A DNA stretch of 64,000 nucleotides from Rhodanobacter denitrificans (GCA_003241385.1 QFPO01000009.1:1-64000), one strand, 5' to 3'. Counted from the stretch's first letter, positions 9,640 to 22,400 are shown. Made by a program: numbers and translations. Notes: a model not told the origin generated them from the letters alone.

Positions 9640-10857
9640 ATGCGTAGTCAGAATCAGAACACGGCCTCGACGCGCCCCATCCGCGCCGTGCGCGCCCGTC
9701 TTTCTTGCGCACTGCGCCAACTGCTGGCGCTGGCTGCAGCGGCCTTGTGCGCCGCACCCGCCGCGCAGGCGGTCGAGATCGAAGCCGGCGACTGGACGAT
9801 CGACGTCGGCGGCTTCATCAATGCCTACTACACCGCGACCGACTGCGGCGACGAGATGGTCGGCGGTCTCGCACTGGCGGGGCGTGCGCTCGGCTGCGGC
9901 GGCGAGGACAAGCGCACGACGATCGGCAACGGCCTGCTGCCCAATGCGCTGGTCACGAAGTTCCGCACCTCGCAGGGCGGCTACGACATCGGCGGCACGA
10001 TCGCGATCATGGCCCACACCGCGACGTCAAGTTCGATCGACGCCAACAGCGGCGTCGACGTGCGCCAAGCGTTCTTCACGATCGGCGACGATCGCATCGG
10101 CACGTTCAAGCTCGGCCGCGACTACGGCATCTTCGGCGCCAATGCGATCCTCACCGACATGACCCTGCTCGGCGTCGGCATGCCGATCCAGGCCACGCAG
10201 CGCGGCCGCGTGACGCTCGGCCACATCGGCTCGGGCTACAGCTGGCTCGGCAACTACGGCCAGATGACCTGGACCTCGGCGCCGGCCGGCGGCTTCGTCT
10301 TCAGCGGCGGCCTGATGAGTCCGGTCGACAACGGCGCCGACTACGTCTCCAAGTCCGAGCCGCAGCTGCAGGCCCAGCTCGCCTGGAGCAACGAGGGCTT
10401 CAAGGTCTGGGCCGGCGCCAAGACGCAGCGCTTCCATCCGGCCGAGGACGCCGACCCGGCGCTCGAGCCGTTCACGATGACCGGCGCCGAGATCGGCGCC
10501 TCGTTCACGGCGGGCCGCTTCGCGGCGCTGGCCAACGTACAGAGCGGCAAGGGCCTGGGCATCCTGTCCGACGGCGACCAGGAAGATACCAAGTCGACCA
10601 ACTGGCTCGCGCAGGGCACGTTCGCGGCGACCGACAAGCTCAAGCTCGGCCTCAACTACGGCGTCAGCCGCAACCGCGACGAGGAACCGGCCACCGGCGG
10701 CCTCAAGCAGAACAGCAACGCCACCGCCGGCGCGTACTACGCGCTGACCAGCAGCGTGACGTTCGCGTTCGAACTCAGCCAGACCCGCTCGAAGGGATTC
10801 GACGGCGAAACCGTCAAGATGAACGGTGCATCCTTCGGCGGCATCGTCTTCTTCTGA
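9640..10857 (+). CDS. Outer-membrane porin
   Basis: A 405-residue beta-barrel porin. A long signal peptide (to about residue 44, ending in AAQA) is followed by alternating-strand sequence (AGDWTIDVGGFINAYYTATD) and a C-terminal Phe (GGIVFF), the usual outer-membrane insertion signal. GGGAGG lies at good spacing before the ATG at 9640, which excludes a longer reading from 9577. It sits directly behind a sigma-54 promoter and between the quinoprotein and DUF779 genes, so it probably admits the alcohol substrate or releases product (inference). Confidence 0.88.
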   Translation: MRSQNQNTASTRPIRAVRARLSCALRQLLALAAAALCAAPAAQAVEIEAGDWTIDVGGFINAYYTATDCGDEMVGGLALAGRALGCGGEDKRTTIGNGLLPNALVTKFRTSQGGYDIGGTIAIMAHTATSSSIDANSGVDVRQAFFTIGDDRIGTFKLGRDYGIFGANAILTDMTLLGVGMPIQATQRGRVTLGHIGSGYSWLGNYGQMTWTSAPAGGFVFSGGLMSPVDNGADYVSKSEPQLQAQLAWSNEGFKVWAGAKTQRFHPAEDADPALEPFTMTGAEIGASFTAGRFAALANVQSGKGLGILSDGDQEDTKSTNWLAQGTFAATDKLKLGLNYGVSRNRDEEPATGGLKQNSNATAGAYYALTSSVTFAFELSQTRSKGFDGETVKMNGASFGGIVFF

Positions 10858-10866
10858 CGCCCCGGC

Positions 10867-10893
10867 GGTCCGCGGCCGGAGCGGCCGCGGACC
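10867..10893 (+). terminator. Hairpin between porin and DUF779 gene
   Basis: Perfect 11-bp arms GGTCCGCGGCC/GGCCGCGGACC with a 5-base loop, 10 bases after the porin stop. No T-run follows, so it may act as an attenuator or mRNA-stability stem rather than a full terminator. Confidence 0.4.
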
Positions 10894-10916
10894 GACCGTC
10901 ACGACACGATCGAACC

Positions 10917-11300
10917 ATGACCCCGACTCCGACCCCGCTCCAAGTCACCGCGACGCCGGCGACGCTGGCCCTGATCGACCGCCTGCGCGAGCGCCACGGG
11001 CCGCTGCTGTTCCACCAGTCCGGCGGCTGCTGCGACGGCTCCTCGCCGATGTGCTATCCGCAGGGCGAGTTCCTGATCGGCGACGCCGACGTCGAGCTCG
11101 GCGCGATCGGCGGCGCGCCGTTCTACATCAGCCGGCCGCAGTTCGAGTACTGGAAGCACACCCAGCTGATCATCGACGTGGTCGAAGGCCGCGGCGGCAT
11201 GTTCTCGCTCGAGAACGGCGAAGGCCTGCGCTTCCTGGTCCGCTCGCGACTGTTCGAGGACGCCGAGTTCGCGGCGCTGCAGGCGGCCGGACGGGTCTGA
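10917..11300 (+). CDS. DUF779 protein, aldehyde-dehydrogenase-associated family
   Basis: A 127-residue DUF779 protein. The family is small, cytoplasmic and of unknown biochemistry, but its genes very often neighbour AcoD-type aldehyde dehydrogenases, as here. The hallmark SGGCCDGSSPMC at residues 35-46 has Cys38, Cys39 and Cys46, which could bind a metal or undergo redox change. The sequence ends in a conserved basic/hydrophobic stretch (EGLRFLVRSRLF). It lies 59 bases behind the porin and probably shares its sigma-54 transcript. A role in protecting or maturing the dehydrogenase is speculation. Confidence 0.85.
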   Translation: MTPTPTPLQVTATPATLALIDRLRERHGPLLFHQSGGCCDGSSPMCYPQGEFLIGDADVELGAIGGAPFYISRPQFEYWKHTQLIIDVVEGRGGMFSLENGEGLRFLVRSRLFEDAEFAALQAAGRV

Positions 11301-11334
11301 GCGCAACGCGCGGGCGCGTCCGATCGGACCTTGC

Positions 11335-11796
11335 TCAGACCGAATCCGCGCCGCGCACCTTCAGCGTGGTGCCGTTGATGCCGATCACCTCGACGGTCGC
11401 GCCGACCGGCGCGTCGGCGCCTTCGGCGAGCCAGACCGTGTCGCCGACGCGGACCTTGCCGCGGCCGTTGACGATCGCCTCGGCGACGATCAGCCGGCGG
11501 CCGAGCATGCGCTCGCCCTTGCGGTTCAGCAGCGGCTGGTCGTCGCGCTGCTCGGCGGCCGGCCGGATGTACTTCCAGTAGACCAGGCAGGTCGCCAGCG
11601 ACAGCAGCGCGAATACGATCGCCTGCACCAGCGGCGCCAGATCCGGCGCCAGCAGCGTCAGCACGCCCATCAGCGCGGCCGACAGGCCGATCCACAGCAG
11701 GAAATAGCCCGGCGCGATGATCTCCGCGCCGATCAGGACCAGCGCCGCGAGCCACCAGCCGTAGTGCAGCGACAGACCGTCGGGCAGCCAGTTCAT
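11335..11796 (-). CDS. NfeD family membrane protein
   Basis: A 153-residue NfeD-like protein: two or three transmembrane helices at about residues 14-75 and a C-terminal OB-fold domain at about 95-150 (GKVRVGDTVWLAEG, GTTLKVRGAD). Such proteins work with SPFH/stomatin partners in membrane quality control. The partner is encoded just upstream on the same strand at 11957-12919, so the two likely form one transcript. It is the short form without the ClpP-like protease domain. Confidence 0.9.
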   Translation of the reverse strand: MNWLPDGLSLHYGWWLAALVLIGAEIIAPGYFLLWIGLSAALMGVLTLLAPDLAPLVQAIVFALLSLATCLVYWKYIRPAAEQRDDQPLLNRKGERMLGRRLIVAEAIVNGRGKVRVGDTVWLAEGADAPVGATVEVIGINGTTLKVRGADSV

Positions 11797-11956
11797 CGTT
11801 CACGCTCCTGTAGCCGAGGGGCGAGCGGCGGGCTCTGCCCGGCGCTCGGTCGAATCGTGCAGGCGGCGTCTGTGCAGCTTCCCGGAATCGCGCGCCCGCC
11901 GATCGATTCCGGAGCGATTCCGTCGTGAAACGCGCGAACGGCGCTCCACCCGCCGC

Positions 11957-12919
11957 TCAACGGAACGGCGGCTGCGGCGGCGGCGGCACACGGCCCGGCG
12001 GTGGCGGCGCGGCCTGACGCTCGAGCGCGCTGCGCGCGATCTCGGCGATGCCGGCCAGCGAGCCGAGCACGCCGGTCGCCTCCATCGGCAGGATCAGCGT
12101 CTTCTGGTTCGGCGCGCTGGCCAGCGCCTGCAGCGCCTCGACGTACTTGTTGGCGACGAAATAGTTGATCGCGTTGATGTCGCCCTGCGCGATCGCCGCC
12201 GACACCATCTCGGTCGCCTTGGCCTCGGCCTGGGCCAGGCGCTCGCGTGCCTCGGCCTCGCGGAACGCGGCCTCCTTCTTGCCTTCGGCCTCGAGGATCG
12301 CCGACTGCTTCTCGCCGTCGGCCTTGAGGATCGCCGCCTGGCGGAAGCCTTCGGCGTCGAGGATGTTCGCGCGCTTCTCGCGCTCGGCCTTCATCTGCCG
12401 CGCCATCGCGTCGACCAGATCACGCGGCGGCGAGATGTCCTTGATCTCGATGCGGTTGACCTTGACGCCCCAGGGATGGGTCGCCTCGTCGACGACGCCG
12501 AGCAGCTTGGCGTTGATCGCGTCGCGCTGGCTCAGCGACTCGTCCAGGTCCATCGAACCGAGCACGGTGCGGATGTTGGTCATGATCAGCGCCAGCGCAG
12601 CCTGCTCGAGATTGGCGACCTCGTAGGCGGCCTTGGCCGCGTCGAGCACCTGGTAGAACACCACGCCGTCGACGCGCACGACCGCATTGTCCTTGGTGAT
12701 GACGTCCTGCGACGGCACGTCGAGCACCTGCTCCATCATGTTGATCTTGCGGCCGACGTTCTGGATGATCGGCACCAGCAGATGGAAGCCCGGCGTCAGC
12801 GTGTGCGTGTACTTGCCCCAGCGCTCGACGGTCCATTCGTAACCCTGCGGGACGATCCGTACCAGCTTGAACAAGAGGATCGCGGCGAGCGCGACGATCG
12901 CAGCTATGACGTAGGGCAT
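11957..12919 (-). CDS. SPFH/stomatin family protein (QmcA-like)
   Basis: A 320-residue membrane-anchored SPFH protein. An N-terminal helix (residues 1-18) is followed by the band-7 domain ([25 protein letters not shown]) to about 190, an Ala/Glu coiled-coil with [14 protein letters not shown] at about 190-235, and a Pro-rich tail. These proteins form large membrane rings and associate with NfeD or FtsH-type proteases. The start at 12919 has AGGAG 7 bases upstream; a start 15 bases earlier does not. The NfeD partner lies 160 bases downstream. Prediction of a housekeeping membrane-microdomain role follows the family. Confidence 0.93.
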   Translation of the reverse strand: MPYVIAAIVALAAILLFKLVRIVPQGYEWTVERWGKYTHTLTPGFHLLVPIIQNVGRKINMMEQVLDVPSQDVITKDNAVVRVDGVVFYQVLDAAKAAYEVANLEQAALALIMTNIRTVLGSMDLDESLSQRDAINAKLLGVVDEATHPWGVKVNRIEIKDISPPRDLVDAMARQMKAEREKRANILDAEGFRQAAILKADGEKQSAILEAEGKKEAAFREAEARERLAQAEAKATEMVSAAIAQGDINAINYFVANKYVEALQALASAPNQKTLILPMEATGVLGSLAGIAEIARSALERQAAPPPPGRVPPPPQPPFR

Positions 12920-13204
12920 GGTCGGCTCCTGCATGACTGTTCGTCACGATAGCAGGCGCGGGTGACGCGAAAAAGGCGCGGTGCAGCGCTGCCGCCCTCG
13001 CTGCTGTCGCCGTTCCGTCCCCGGATGTGCGCATCCGCGACGGGATAAGGCGGTGCGATCCGACAGCGTCATCGGCCGCCGGGACTCGGGGGATCAGCGA
13101 CTGCACGCGTGCGCGGATCGGCGAGTGCGCCATCACCGTGGTCTGCCGCCGCGTCGGACCCTCCGCCGCGACCAGCGCGGATGTGCAGCGCGCCCGCCCG
13201 CCGC

Positions 13205-14515
13205 TCAGGCCGGCTGCGGCAGCAGCAGGCTGACCTCGAGGCCGCCCTCGGCGCGATTGGCGAGCTGGACGCGGCCGCCGTGCGCCTCGGCGATCTCGCG
13301 CGCCAGCGAGAGGCCCAGGCCCGTGCCGCTGCGCTTGGTCGAGTAGAACGGCAGCAGCGCGTGGGCCAGCACGGTCTCGCTCATGCCCGGACCGCGGTCG
13401 CGCACGTCGATGCGCAGCTCGCGCCCAGAGCGCGAGACGCGCAGCTCGACGCCGTCGGCCGGGCCGCCGGCCTCGTGCGCGTTCTTGAGCAGGTTGATCA
13501 GCACCTGCTCGATCTGCGTGCGGTCGAACCAGCCCGGCTCGGCCGGGGGCGGACCGGCCGGCGTGAACGCGTACTGCGCCGCCAGCGCCTCGAGCAGCGG
13601 CGCCCAGGCGACCGTCTGCGGCTGCGGCTGCGGCAGCCGCGCGAAGCGCGCATAGCCCTGGATGAAGGCCTCCAGGTGACGCGCGCGGTCCTCGATCGTC
13701 TCGAACACCGTCGACAGGCGCGCGACGTCGCCGCGGCGCGCCAGCTCGCGGCCGGAATGCGACAGCGAACTGATCGGCGCCAGCGAATTGTTGATCTCGT
13801 GGCTGATCACGCGGATCACCTTCTTCCAGGTCGCGACCTCCTGTCGCGACAGCTCGCGCGTCATCCGCCGCAGCATGACCATGCGGTGCGCGCGGCCCTG
13901 CAGCTTGAAGTCGCGCTGCGACAGGTGGAAGGTCTCCTCCTCGCCGTCGATCTCGGCCGAGAACAGGCGGTCTTCGCGGTCGGCCAGCGCCGCGCCGAGC
14001 TGTTCGGGCGCGTCGGCGACGATCGCGTCGAAGCGCTCGCCGTTGAGCGCGCGGCCATGGTTGAGCAAGGCGCGCGCGGCCAGGTTGGCGTGGACGACGT
14101 GGCCGCCCGACTCGATCAGCACCATCGCCGTCGGCGAATGCTGCACCAGCGTGTCGAGCATCAGCTCGCGCTCGACCAGCCCGCGGCGCTGTTCGCGCAG
14201 CACCTGGCCGAGCTGGTTGTGCGCGGCGACCAGATCGCCCATCTCGTCGCGGCGGCGGTCGGCGATCGAGAAGCTGAAGTCGCCGTCGCGGAACGCGACC
14301 ACGCTGCCGGACAAGGCACGGATCAGTTCGACCACCGGCCGCGCCATCAACCGGGCCGCCAGCATCGCGACCGGCAGCACCACGCCGAACGCAGCCGCCG
14401 CGGCGATCCACGGCCCGTGCAGCCAACCGATCAGCGCGGCGGTCAGCGCCGCGGCCGTCGCGGCCGCGAACGCCATGGCCGCGGCGAGCTTACCCTCGAG
14501 CGACAGGAGGCGCAT
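13205..14515 (-). CDS. NtrY-like sensor histidine kinase
   Basis: A 436-residue inner-membrane kinase: two transmembrane helices (about 10-55), a HAMP region, a PAS domain ([20 protein letters not shown]) at about 120-200, an H-box [14 protein letters not shown] with the phospho-acceptor His, an N-box [11 protein letters not shown] and G-boxes GPGMSE and GTGLGLSLA. The HEINN form and domain order resemble NtrY. No response regulator is adjacent, so it is an orphan whose signal and partner are unknown. Its ATG at 14513-14515 lies inside the 3' end of proA, a 26-base overlap suggesting co-transcription with proBA. Confidence 0.88.
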   Translation of the reverse strand: MRLLSLEGKLAAAMAFAAATAAALTAALIGWLHGPWIAAAAAFGVVLPVAMLAARLMARPVVELIRALSGSVVAFRDGDFSFSIADRRRDEMGDLVAAHNQLGQVLREQRRGLVERELMLDTLVQHSPTAMVLIESGGHVVHANLAARALLNHGRALNGERFDAIVADAPEQLGAALADREDRLFSAEIDGEEETFHLSQRDFKLQGRAHRMVMLRRMTRELSRQEVATWKKVIRVISHEINNSLAPISSLSHSGRELARRGDVARLSTVFETIEDRARHLEAFIQGYARFARLPQPQPQTVAWAPLLEALAAQYAFTPAGPPPAEPGWFDRTQIEQVLINLLKNAHEAGGPADGVELRVSRSGRELRIDVRDRGPGMSETVLAHALLPFYSTKRSGTGLGLSLAREIAEAHGGRVQLANRAEGGLEVSLLLPQPA

Positions 14516-15779
14516 GGCGCACCTGCCCTTCGCCGCGCACGATCGTCCGTTCGATCGTCAGCGCCTCCAGCCCCATCGGACCGTAGGCGTGCAGGCGCGT
14601 CGTCGAGATGCCGATCTCGGCCCCGAGGCCGAGCTCGCCGCCGTCGCTGAAGCGCGAGGACGCGTTGATCATGACGACCGCCGAGCGCAGGGCGCGCTCG
14701 AACCGGCGCGCCGCGTCCGCGTCGGCGGTCGCGATGACCTCGGTGTGGTCGGACCCGTAGCGGCGGATGTGCGCGATCGCGGCGTCGAGATCGTCGACGA
14801 CGCGCACGGCCAGGATCAGGTCCAGGTACTCGGCCGCGTAGTCGTCCTCGCTCGCGGCGGCGACGTCGGCGTCGATCGCGCGCGTTCGCTCGCAGCCGCG
14901 CACCGTCACGCCGTGCGCGCGCAGCGCGGCCAGCGCGCGCGGCACGAACGCGGCGGCGACGTCGCGATGGACCAGCAGCGTCTCCAGCGCATTGCAGGCC
15001 GACGGACGCGTCGTCTTGCCGTCGATCAGCAGGCCGAGCGCCAGATCCGGATCGGCCGCGGCGTCGACGTAGAGATGGCACACGCCCTTGTAGTGCTTGA
15101 TGACCGGCACGCGCGAATGCTCGGCGACGAAACGGATCAGGCCCTCGCCGCCGCGCGGGATCACCAGATCGAGCAGGTCCTCGGCCTGCACGAGCTCGCG
15201 GATGCGGTCGCGCTCGGGCTCGTCGATGAAGGTCAGCGCCGCGCGCGGCAGGCCGAATGCGTCGAGTGCGCCGTGCAGCGCCGCGACGATCGCCAGGTTC
15301 GACGCGCGCGCCTCGCTGCCGCCGCGCAGCACGACGGCATTGCCGGCCTTCAGACACAGGCTGGCGGCATCGGCGGTCACGTTCGGGCGCGCCTCGTAGA
15401 TCATCGCGATCACGCCGAGCGGGATGCGCACGCGCTCGACGCGGATGCCGTTCGGGCGGACCTCGCTGCGCGTGACGACGCCGACCGGATCGGGCAGGCC
15501 GGCGACCTCGTCGACCGCGTCGGCGACCGCCGCGAGGCGGCCCGGATCGAGCCGCAGGCGATCGACCAGCGCGGCCGCGCGTCCTTGCTCGCGCGCCGCG
15601 GCGACGTCGAGCGCGTTGGCGGCGAGGATCGGTTCGGCCGACGCGCGCAGCGCCGCGGCCATCGCGCGCAGCAGGTCGGCGCGTCGGCCGGCGTCGAGCG
15701 CGGCGATCGCGACGGCGGCCTCGCGCGCGGCGATCAGCCGGTCGCGCAGCGGAACGGAAGAGGACGACGGCACGTTCAT
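14490..15779 (-). CDS. proA: Gamma-glutamyl phosphate reductase
   Basis: A 429-residue ProA, an aldehyde-dehydrogenase-fold enzyme that reduces gamma-glutamyl phosphate with NADPH to glutamate semialdehyde, the second step of proline synthesis in the cytoplasm. Conserved segments include [33 protein letters not shown] and [14 protein letters not shown] with the catalytic Cys, and GPMGLEALT near the end. The length is normal. Its ATG overlaps the proB stop in an ATGA junction, and the kinase gene begins inside its last codons. Confidence 0.97.
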   Translation of the reverse strand: MNVPSSSSVPLRDRLIAAREAAVAIAALDAGRRADLLRAMAAALRASAEPILAANALDVAAAREQGRAAALVDRLRLDPGRLAAVADAVDEVAGLPDPVGVVTRSEVRPNGIRVERVRIPLGVIAMIYEARPNVTADAASLCLKAGNAVVLRGGSEARASNLAIVAALHGALDAFGLPRAALTFIDEPERDRIRELVQAEDLLDLVIPRGGEGLIRFVAEHSRVPVIKHYKGVCHLYVDAAADPDLALGLLIDGKTTRPSACNALETLLVHRDVAAAFVPRALAALRAHGVTVRGCERTRAIDADVAAASEDDYAAEYLDLILAVRVVDDLDAAIAHIRRYGSDHTEVIATADADAARRFERALRSAVVMINASSRFSDGGELGLGAEIGISTTRLHAYGPMGLEALTIERTIVRGEGQVRHAPPVARG

Positions 15780-16924
15780 GCCAGCGCCAGATCGTCGCGG
15801 TGGACGATCTCCGGTCCGTAGCTGAAACCCAGACGCGCGCCGATCTCCTCGCTGCGCGCACCGATCAGCGCGCGGATCTCGCTGGCGCCGTACTGGGCGA
15901 CGCCACGCGCGATCGCACGCATGCCGTGGCGGCTCGAGACGCCGATCTCGACGACGTCGCCGCGGACGAACTCACCGCTGACCTCGACCACGCCGCGCGG
16001 CAGCAGCGAGGCGCCGCGCTCGGCCAGCGCGCGCGCGGCGCCGGCGTCGATGCAGACGCGGCCGGCCGCGAGCGGCGCGTTGCGCAGCCAGGTCTTGCGC
16101 GCCCCGGGCCGGCTGCGCGAGGCGGCCACCAGGGTGCCGACCAGGCGGTCGCGCGCGAACGCGTCGATCGAGCGCGCCGAGGTGCCGTTGAGGATCGCGG
16201 TCGGGATGCCGGCCTCGGCGGCGCGTGCGGCCGCGTCGAGCTTGGTGGCCATGCCGCCGGTGCCGACCGCGCTGCCGGCGGCACCGGCCATCGCGCGCAC
16301 GGCCGGCGTGATCCGGGCGACGCGATGCAGCGGCCGCGCGCCGGGATGACGGCGCGGATCGGCGTCGTAGAGGCCGTCGATGTCGGTCAGCAGCACGACC
16401 AGGTCGGCACCGATCACCATCGCGACGTGCGCGGCCAGATTGTCGTTGTCGCCGAGCTTGAGCTCGTCGACCGAGACGGTGTCGTTCTCGTTGATGATCG
16501 GCACCACGCCCATCGCGAGCAAAGCGCGCAGCGTGCTGCGTGCGTTGAGATAGCGCTTGCGGTTGCGCAGGTCGTCGTGGGTCAGCAGCACCTGCGCGAC
16601 CGGCCGGTCGAAGAAGCGCTGCCACAGCGCGACGACGCTGGTCTGGCCGACCGCGGCCAGCGCCTGGCGCGCCGACAGCGCGCCAGCGTCGGGCATGCGC
16701 GCCTGCAGCAGCGCGCGGCCGGCCGCGACCGCGCCGGAGGAGACGATCAGCACCTCGCGACCGCTCTCGATCAAGCCGGCCAGCGCGTGGCCGATGCGCA
16801 GCGCATGGCGCGTGCTGACGCCGCCCGGCCCGGTCAGCAGGCTGCTGCCGATCTTGACGACGACGCGCTGCCAGGCCGGCAGCCGCTGCTCACGGAACGC
16901 GGAAGGGGTCGAAACGGTGGTCAT
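15776..16924 (-). CDS. proB: Glutamate 5-kinase
   Basis: A 382-residue ProB that phosphorylates glutamate with ATP, the first and feedback-controlled step of proline synthesis. The amino-acid kinase domain spans about residues 18-270 ([41 protein letters not shown]), and a C-terminal PUA domain follows at about 290-370 ([22 protein letters not shown]). The PUA-containing form is the usual length for proteobacteria. It is the first gene of proB-proA-kinase, with an ATGA overlap into proA. Confidence 0.97.
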   Translation of the reverse strand: MTTVSTPSAFREQRLPAWQRVVVKIGSSLLTGPGGVSTRHALRIGHALAGLIESGREVLIVSSGAVAAGRALLQARMPDAGALSARQALAAVGQTSVVALWQRFFDRPVAQVLLTHDDLRNRKRYLNARSTLRALLAMGVVPIINENDTVSVDELKLGDNDNLAAHVAMVIGADLVVLLTDIDGLYDADPRRHPGARPLHRVARITPAVRAMAGAAGSAVGTGGMATKLDAAARAAEAGIPTAILNGTSARSIDAFARDRLVGTLVAASRSRPGARKTWLRNAPLAAGRVCIDAGAARALAERGASLLPRGVVEVSGEFVRGDVVEIGVSSRHGMRAIARGVAQYGASEIRALIGARSEEIGARLGFSYGPEIVHRDDLALA

Positions 16925-17039
16925 CGCGGGGCACGGCGGGAATTTGCGCCCCGAAGCCTACGCGAGGAACGCGCCGCGCGAAACGGGCAGCGGCACCGCA
17001 CCGAATCGGCCTCGCGCCCGCGGCGCCGGTACGCCAGCC

Positions 17040-18167
<1,128 letters not shown>

Positions 18168-18343
18168 CGCGAGGCTCCTGCTGATCCCGGGGTGGATCGG
18201 CACTGTGCCACGGCGATCCTGGCCGGCGCGCGAACGGCGTCGCAACGGCCGCGCAGACGTGCCCGGCGCCGCGCCTGCCGGGCGCACGCAAGGCGCTGCT
18301 GCGTGCGCAAAAATCGCCGTGGTCCGGTGCTATAGTCCCGGCC

Positions 18344-18562
18344 ATGTCCGCTGCCGACCCCACCCAGACGCAACTGGCCGAGATCACCGAGCGCGTCGAT
18401 CGCCTGGTGGAGCTGTGCCGGCGGCTGAGCGAGGAGAATCGCGTGCTGCGACAGAGCCAGGAACACCTCGCATCCGAACGCGCGCAGCTGCTCGCACGCA
18501 ACGAACAGGCGCGCAGCCGGGTCGAGGCGATGATCCTGCGTCTGAAATCACTGGAGCAGTGA
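18344..18562 (+). CDS. TIGR02449 coiled-coil protein
   Basis: A 72-residue, almost fully alpha-helical protein of the TIGR02449 family, with leucine heptads across TERVDRLVELCRRL and a second helix. The family occurs next to zapA in gammaproteobacteria and is thought to work with the cell-division machinery, similar in shape to ZapB; the function is unproven. A -10-like TATAGT at 18331-18336 puts the likely transcription start at or next to the ATG, so the mRNA may be leaderless. zapA follows 7 bases downstream. Confidence 0.88.
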   Translation: MSAADPTQTQLAEITERVDRLVELCRRLSEENRVLRQSQEHLASERAQLLARNEQARSRVEAMILRLKSLEQ

Positions 18563-18569
18563 GCGCCTG

Positions 18570-18866
18570 ATGAGCGAACCGGTCGCCGTCCACATCCTCG
18601 ATCGCGAGTTCCTGATCGCCTGCACGCCCGAGGAACGGCCCGGCCTGATCGCGGCCGCGGCCTATCTGGACGGCAAGATGCGCCAGATGCGCGGTCGCGG
18701 CGGCGCGCTCGGCATGGACCGCATCGCGGTGCTGGCCGGCCTCAACATCGCCCACGAGCTGCTGAGCCAGCAGCGCAGCAGCGCCACACGTGAAGATCAG
18801 CTGGCTCAGGATCTGCGTTCGCTCAAATCCAGGCTTGATGCCGCTTTCCCCGGGTCACTACAATAG
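18570..18866 (+). CDS. zapA: Cell division protein ZapA
   Basis: A 98-residue ZapA that binds and bundles FtsZ at the division site. The N-terminal FtsZ-binding head contains VHILDREFLIACTPEERPGL and a C-terminal coiled coil for tetramerisation runs from about residue 50 (IAVLAGLNIAHELL). The length is normal. It follows the TIGR02449 gene by 7 bases. Its stop codon TAG at 18864-18866 overlaps the -10 box of the 6S RNA promoter, so the end of this gene doubles as promoter. Confidence 0.95.
   Translation: MSEPVAVHILDREFLIACTPEERPGLIAAAAYLDGKMRQMRGRGGALGMDRIAVLAGLNIAHELLSQQRSSATREDQLAQDLRSLKSRLDAAFPGSLQ
18835..18864 (+). promoter_or_regulatory. Sigma-70 promoter of 6S RNA inside zapA
   Basis: TTGATG (18835-18840) and TACAAT (18859-18864) are spaced by 18 bases and would start transcription near 18871. 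The whole promoter lies within the last codons and stop of zapA. Confidence 0.75.
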
Positions 18867-18871
18867 ACCCC

Positions 18872-19068
18872 GGTGTCCTCTGCAGTGTGCGATCGCGCAC
18901 CTTACATATTGCCTTGCTCCTATTGAACGACTCCGGGACGACCACGCAGCCGCCGGTGTGCATGTCCGCCACGAGCGGAAAGCCTGAAGGCGCTGCCGAC
19001 TCTTCCCACCTGATCCTTTGGATCAAGGTCGTTTGATGCGCACCGCCACAGCGCGGAGGACGCCACCC
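18872..19068 (+). ncRNA. ssrS: 6S RNA
   Basis: The gap between zapA and the 5-formyl-THF cyclo-ligase gene is the conserved site of 6S RNA in gammaproteobacteria. The ends can close into a terminal stem: GGTGTCCTC near 18872 with GAGGAC at 19056-19061 and GCCACC beyond. The 3' half has the CCTTTGGATCAAGG-type hairpin region at about 19013-19027 that resembles E. coli 6S. The long open central bulge would mimic an open promoter and trap sigma-70 RNA polymerase in stationary phase. The exact 3' end is estimated. Co-transcription with the downstream cyclo-ligase gene is typical. Confidence 0.9.
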
Positions 19069-19088
19069 CTCTTCCCGCCTGCGACGCG

Positions 19089-19693
19089 ATGAACTCCGCC
19101 GACGATCGACAGGCCCTGCGCAGCCGACTGCGCGAACGCCGCTCCGCGCTGAGTCCGCGCGAGCGCATCGCCGCCGCCGAGGCGCTCGCGCAGCAGCTGC
19201 ACGCGCTGCCCGACTTCCTGACCGACGCGCGCGTCGCCGGCTACTGGGCCGTCGACGGCGAGCTGTCGCTGCACGCCGTGCTGCCGGGTCTGCGCGAGCG
19301 CGGCCAGCAGTACCACCTGCCGGTCGTGCACGCCGACCGCCGCCTGCGCTTCGCGGCCTGGTCGGCCGGTACCGCGGTGGCGCCGAACCGCTACGGCATC
19401 CCCGAACCGCAGGTCGACGCCCAGGCGCTGCTGCCGCCACACAAGCTCGATCTGGTGCTGGTGCCGCTGCTCGGCTTCGACCGCCGCGGCGGCCGGCTCG
19501 GCTACGGCGGCGGCTGGTACGACCGCAGCTTCGCCTGGCTGCGCGAGCGCACCGAACCGGCCGATACGCTGCTGGTCGGCGTCGCCCATTCGGTGCAGGA
19601 GTTGCCGCAGATCGCGCCCGCGCCGTGGGACGTCCCGCTCGACTACGTGGCCACCGAACGCGAACTGATCGCCTGCTGGCCCGAGGAGACGCC

Positions 19694-19697
<4 letters not shown>
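19089..19697 (+). CDS. fau: 5-formyltetrahydrofolate cyclo-ligase
   Basis: A 202-residue YgfA/Fau enzyme that uses ATP to convert 5-formyl-THF to 5,10-methenyl-THF, recycling a stored folate form. Key features are the N-terminal [20 protein letters not shown] helix, [20 protein letters not shown] with the ATP/folate loop, and WYDRSF. It starts 21 bases after the end of 6S RNA, as in many gammaproteobacteria. The stop TGA overlaps the GTG start of the EVE-domain gene, so translation is coupled. Confidence 0.95.
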
Positions 19698-20160
<463 letters not shown>

Positions 20161-20164
<4 letters not shown>

Positions 20165-20811
20165 ACACGAACCAGAACGAAGGCAAGCGCCTGGCCGGAC
20201 GCGCGGCGATGCGCTACGTCGAGCCCGGCAGCATCGTCGGCGTCGGCACCGGCTCGACGGTCGCCTACTTCATCGAGGCGCTGGCCGAGCGCCGCCACGA
20301 CATCGAGGGCGCGGTCTCCAGCTCCGAGCAGTCCACGCGCCTGCTGCGCGAGCACGGCATCGCGGTGCTCGACCTCAACGCGACCGGCGAACTGCCGTTG
20401 TACGTCGACGGCGCCGACGAGTGCGACTCGCACAAGCGCCTGATCAAGGGCGGCGGCGGCGCGCTGACGCGCGAGAAGATCATCGCGGCGGCGTCGCGGC
20501 GCTTCGTCTGCATCATCGATCCGGCCAAGCGCGTCGAGGTGCTCGGCCGCTTCCCGCTGCCGGTCGAGGTGATTCCGATGGCGCGCAGCCACGTCGCCCG
20601 TGCGATCGTCGCGCGTGGCGGCCAGCCGGTCTGGCGTGACGGCGTCGTGACCGACAACGGCAACTGGATCCTCGACGTGCACCACTGGTCGATCACCGAT
20701 CCGGTCGCGCTCGAGACCGAGCTGAACCAGATCGCCGGCGTCGTCTGCGTCGGCCTGTTCGCGCGCCGGCCGGCCGACGTCGTGCTGATCGGCGATCGCG
20801 AGATGGACTGA
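20161..20811 (+). CDS. rpiA: Ribose-5-phosphate isomerase A
   Basis: A 216-residue RpiA interconverting ribose-5-phosphate and ribulose-5-phosphate in the pentose phosphate pathway. Conserved loops are [20 protein letters not shown] with the catalytic Asp, [13 protein letters not shown] with the catalytic Lys/Glu region, and DNGNWILDV. The GTG start at 20161 overlaps the EVE stop. The length is close to E. coli RpiA (219). It ends the fau-EVE-rpiA operon and is convergent with the rhodanese gene. Confidence 0.97.
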
Positions 20812-20843
20812 CCGGCACGCGCCGGATCGAGGTGGGCCGCCGC

Positions 20844-21260
20844 TCAGCGGCCGGCCGGCGTGGCCGCCGCGCCATGCTCGACCGGCCGGCCCGCGGCGGC
20901 CCAGCTCGGATAGTCGCCTTCGAGATACACCACGTCGAAACCGGCCCGTTCGAGCGATTCGCCGGCCAGGCGCGCACGCCGGCCGCTGCGGCAGTACAGC
21001 ACGATCTCGCGCGGTGCGCCGAGCTCGGCCAGCCGTGCCGGCACCTGGTCGTGCGCAATCGCCACGGCGCCCGGCAGATGGCCTTCGGCGACCTCGTCGG
21101 CACCGCGCACGTCGAGCACGGTCGGCGGCGCCGGCCCGTCCAGACGCGCCGCGAGCGCTTCAGCCGTAATCGTCCGCTCGGCCGCCGCCGACGGTGCCGG
21201 ACCGCCCAGGACCGCTGCCGCGCCGATCGCCACCGTCATCATCGCCGTCAGACCTCGCAT
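20844..21260 (-). CDS. Periplasmic rhodanese-like protein
   Basis: A 138-residue single-domain rhodanese with a signal peptide (about residues 1-27). The active-site loop [15 protein letters not shown] has the catalytic Cys and follows EIVL; the upstream [16 protein letters not shown] is the CH2A-type motif. Export implies sulfur transfer or thiol chemistry in the periplasm; the substrate is unknown. GAGGAA lies 8 bases before the ATG at 21260. It is a lone gene, divergent from mtnA. Confidence 0.87.
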   Translation of the reverse strand: MRGLTAMMTVAIGAAAVLGGPAPSAAAERTITAEALAARLDGPAPPTVLDVRGADEVAEGHLPGAVAIAHDQVPARLAELGAPREIVLYCRSGRRARLAGESLERAGFDVVYLEGDYPSWAAAGRPVEHGAAATPAGR

Positions 21261-21368
21261 GGCTCGCTTCCTCGCGGATGCGTCACAATAGGGTCCGACA
21301 CTATACGGCAGCGTGCCGCCTGCCGGTCGCGCCGTGCCGATCCGTTCTCCGCCCCGCCCCTGCTGCCG

Positions 21369-22400
<1,032 letters not shown>

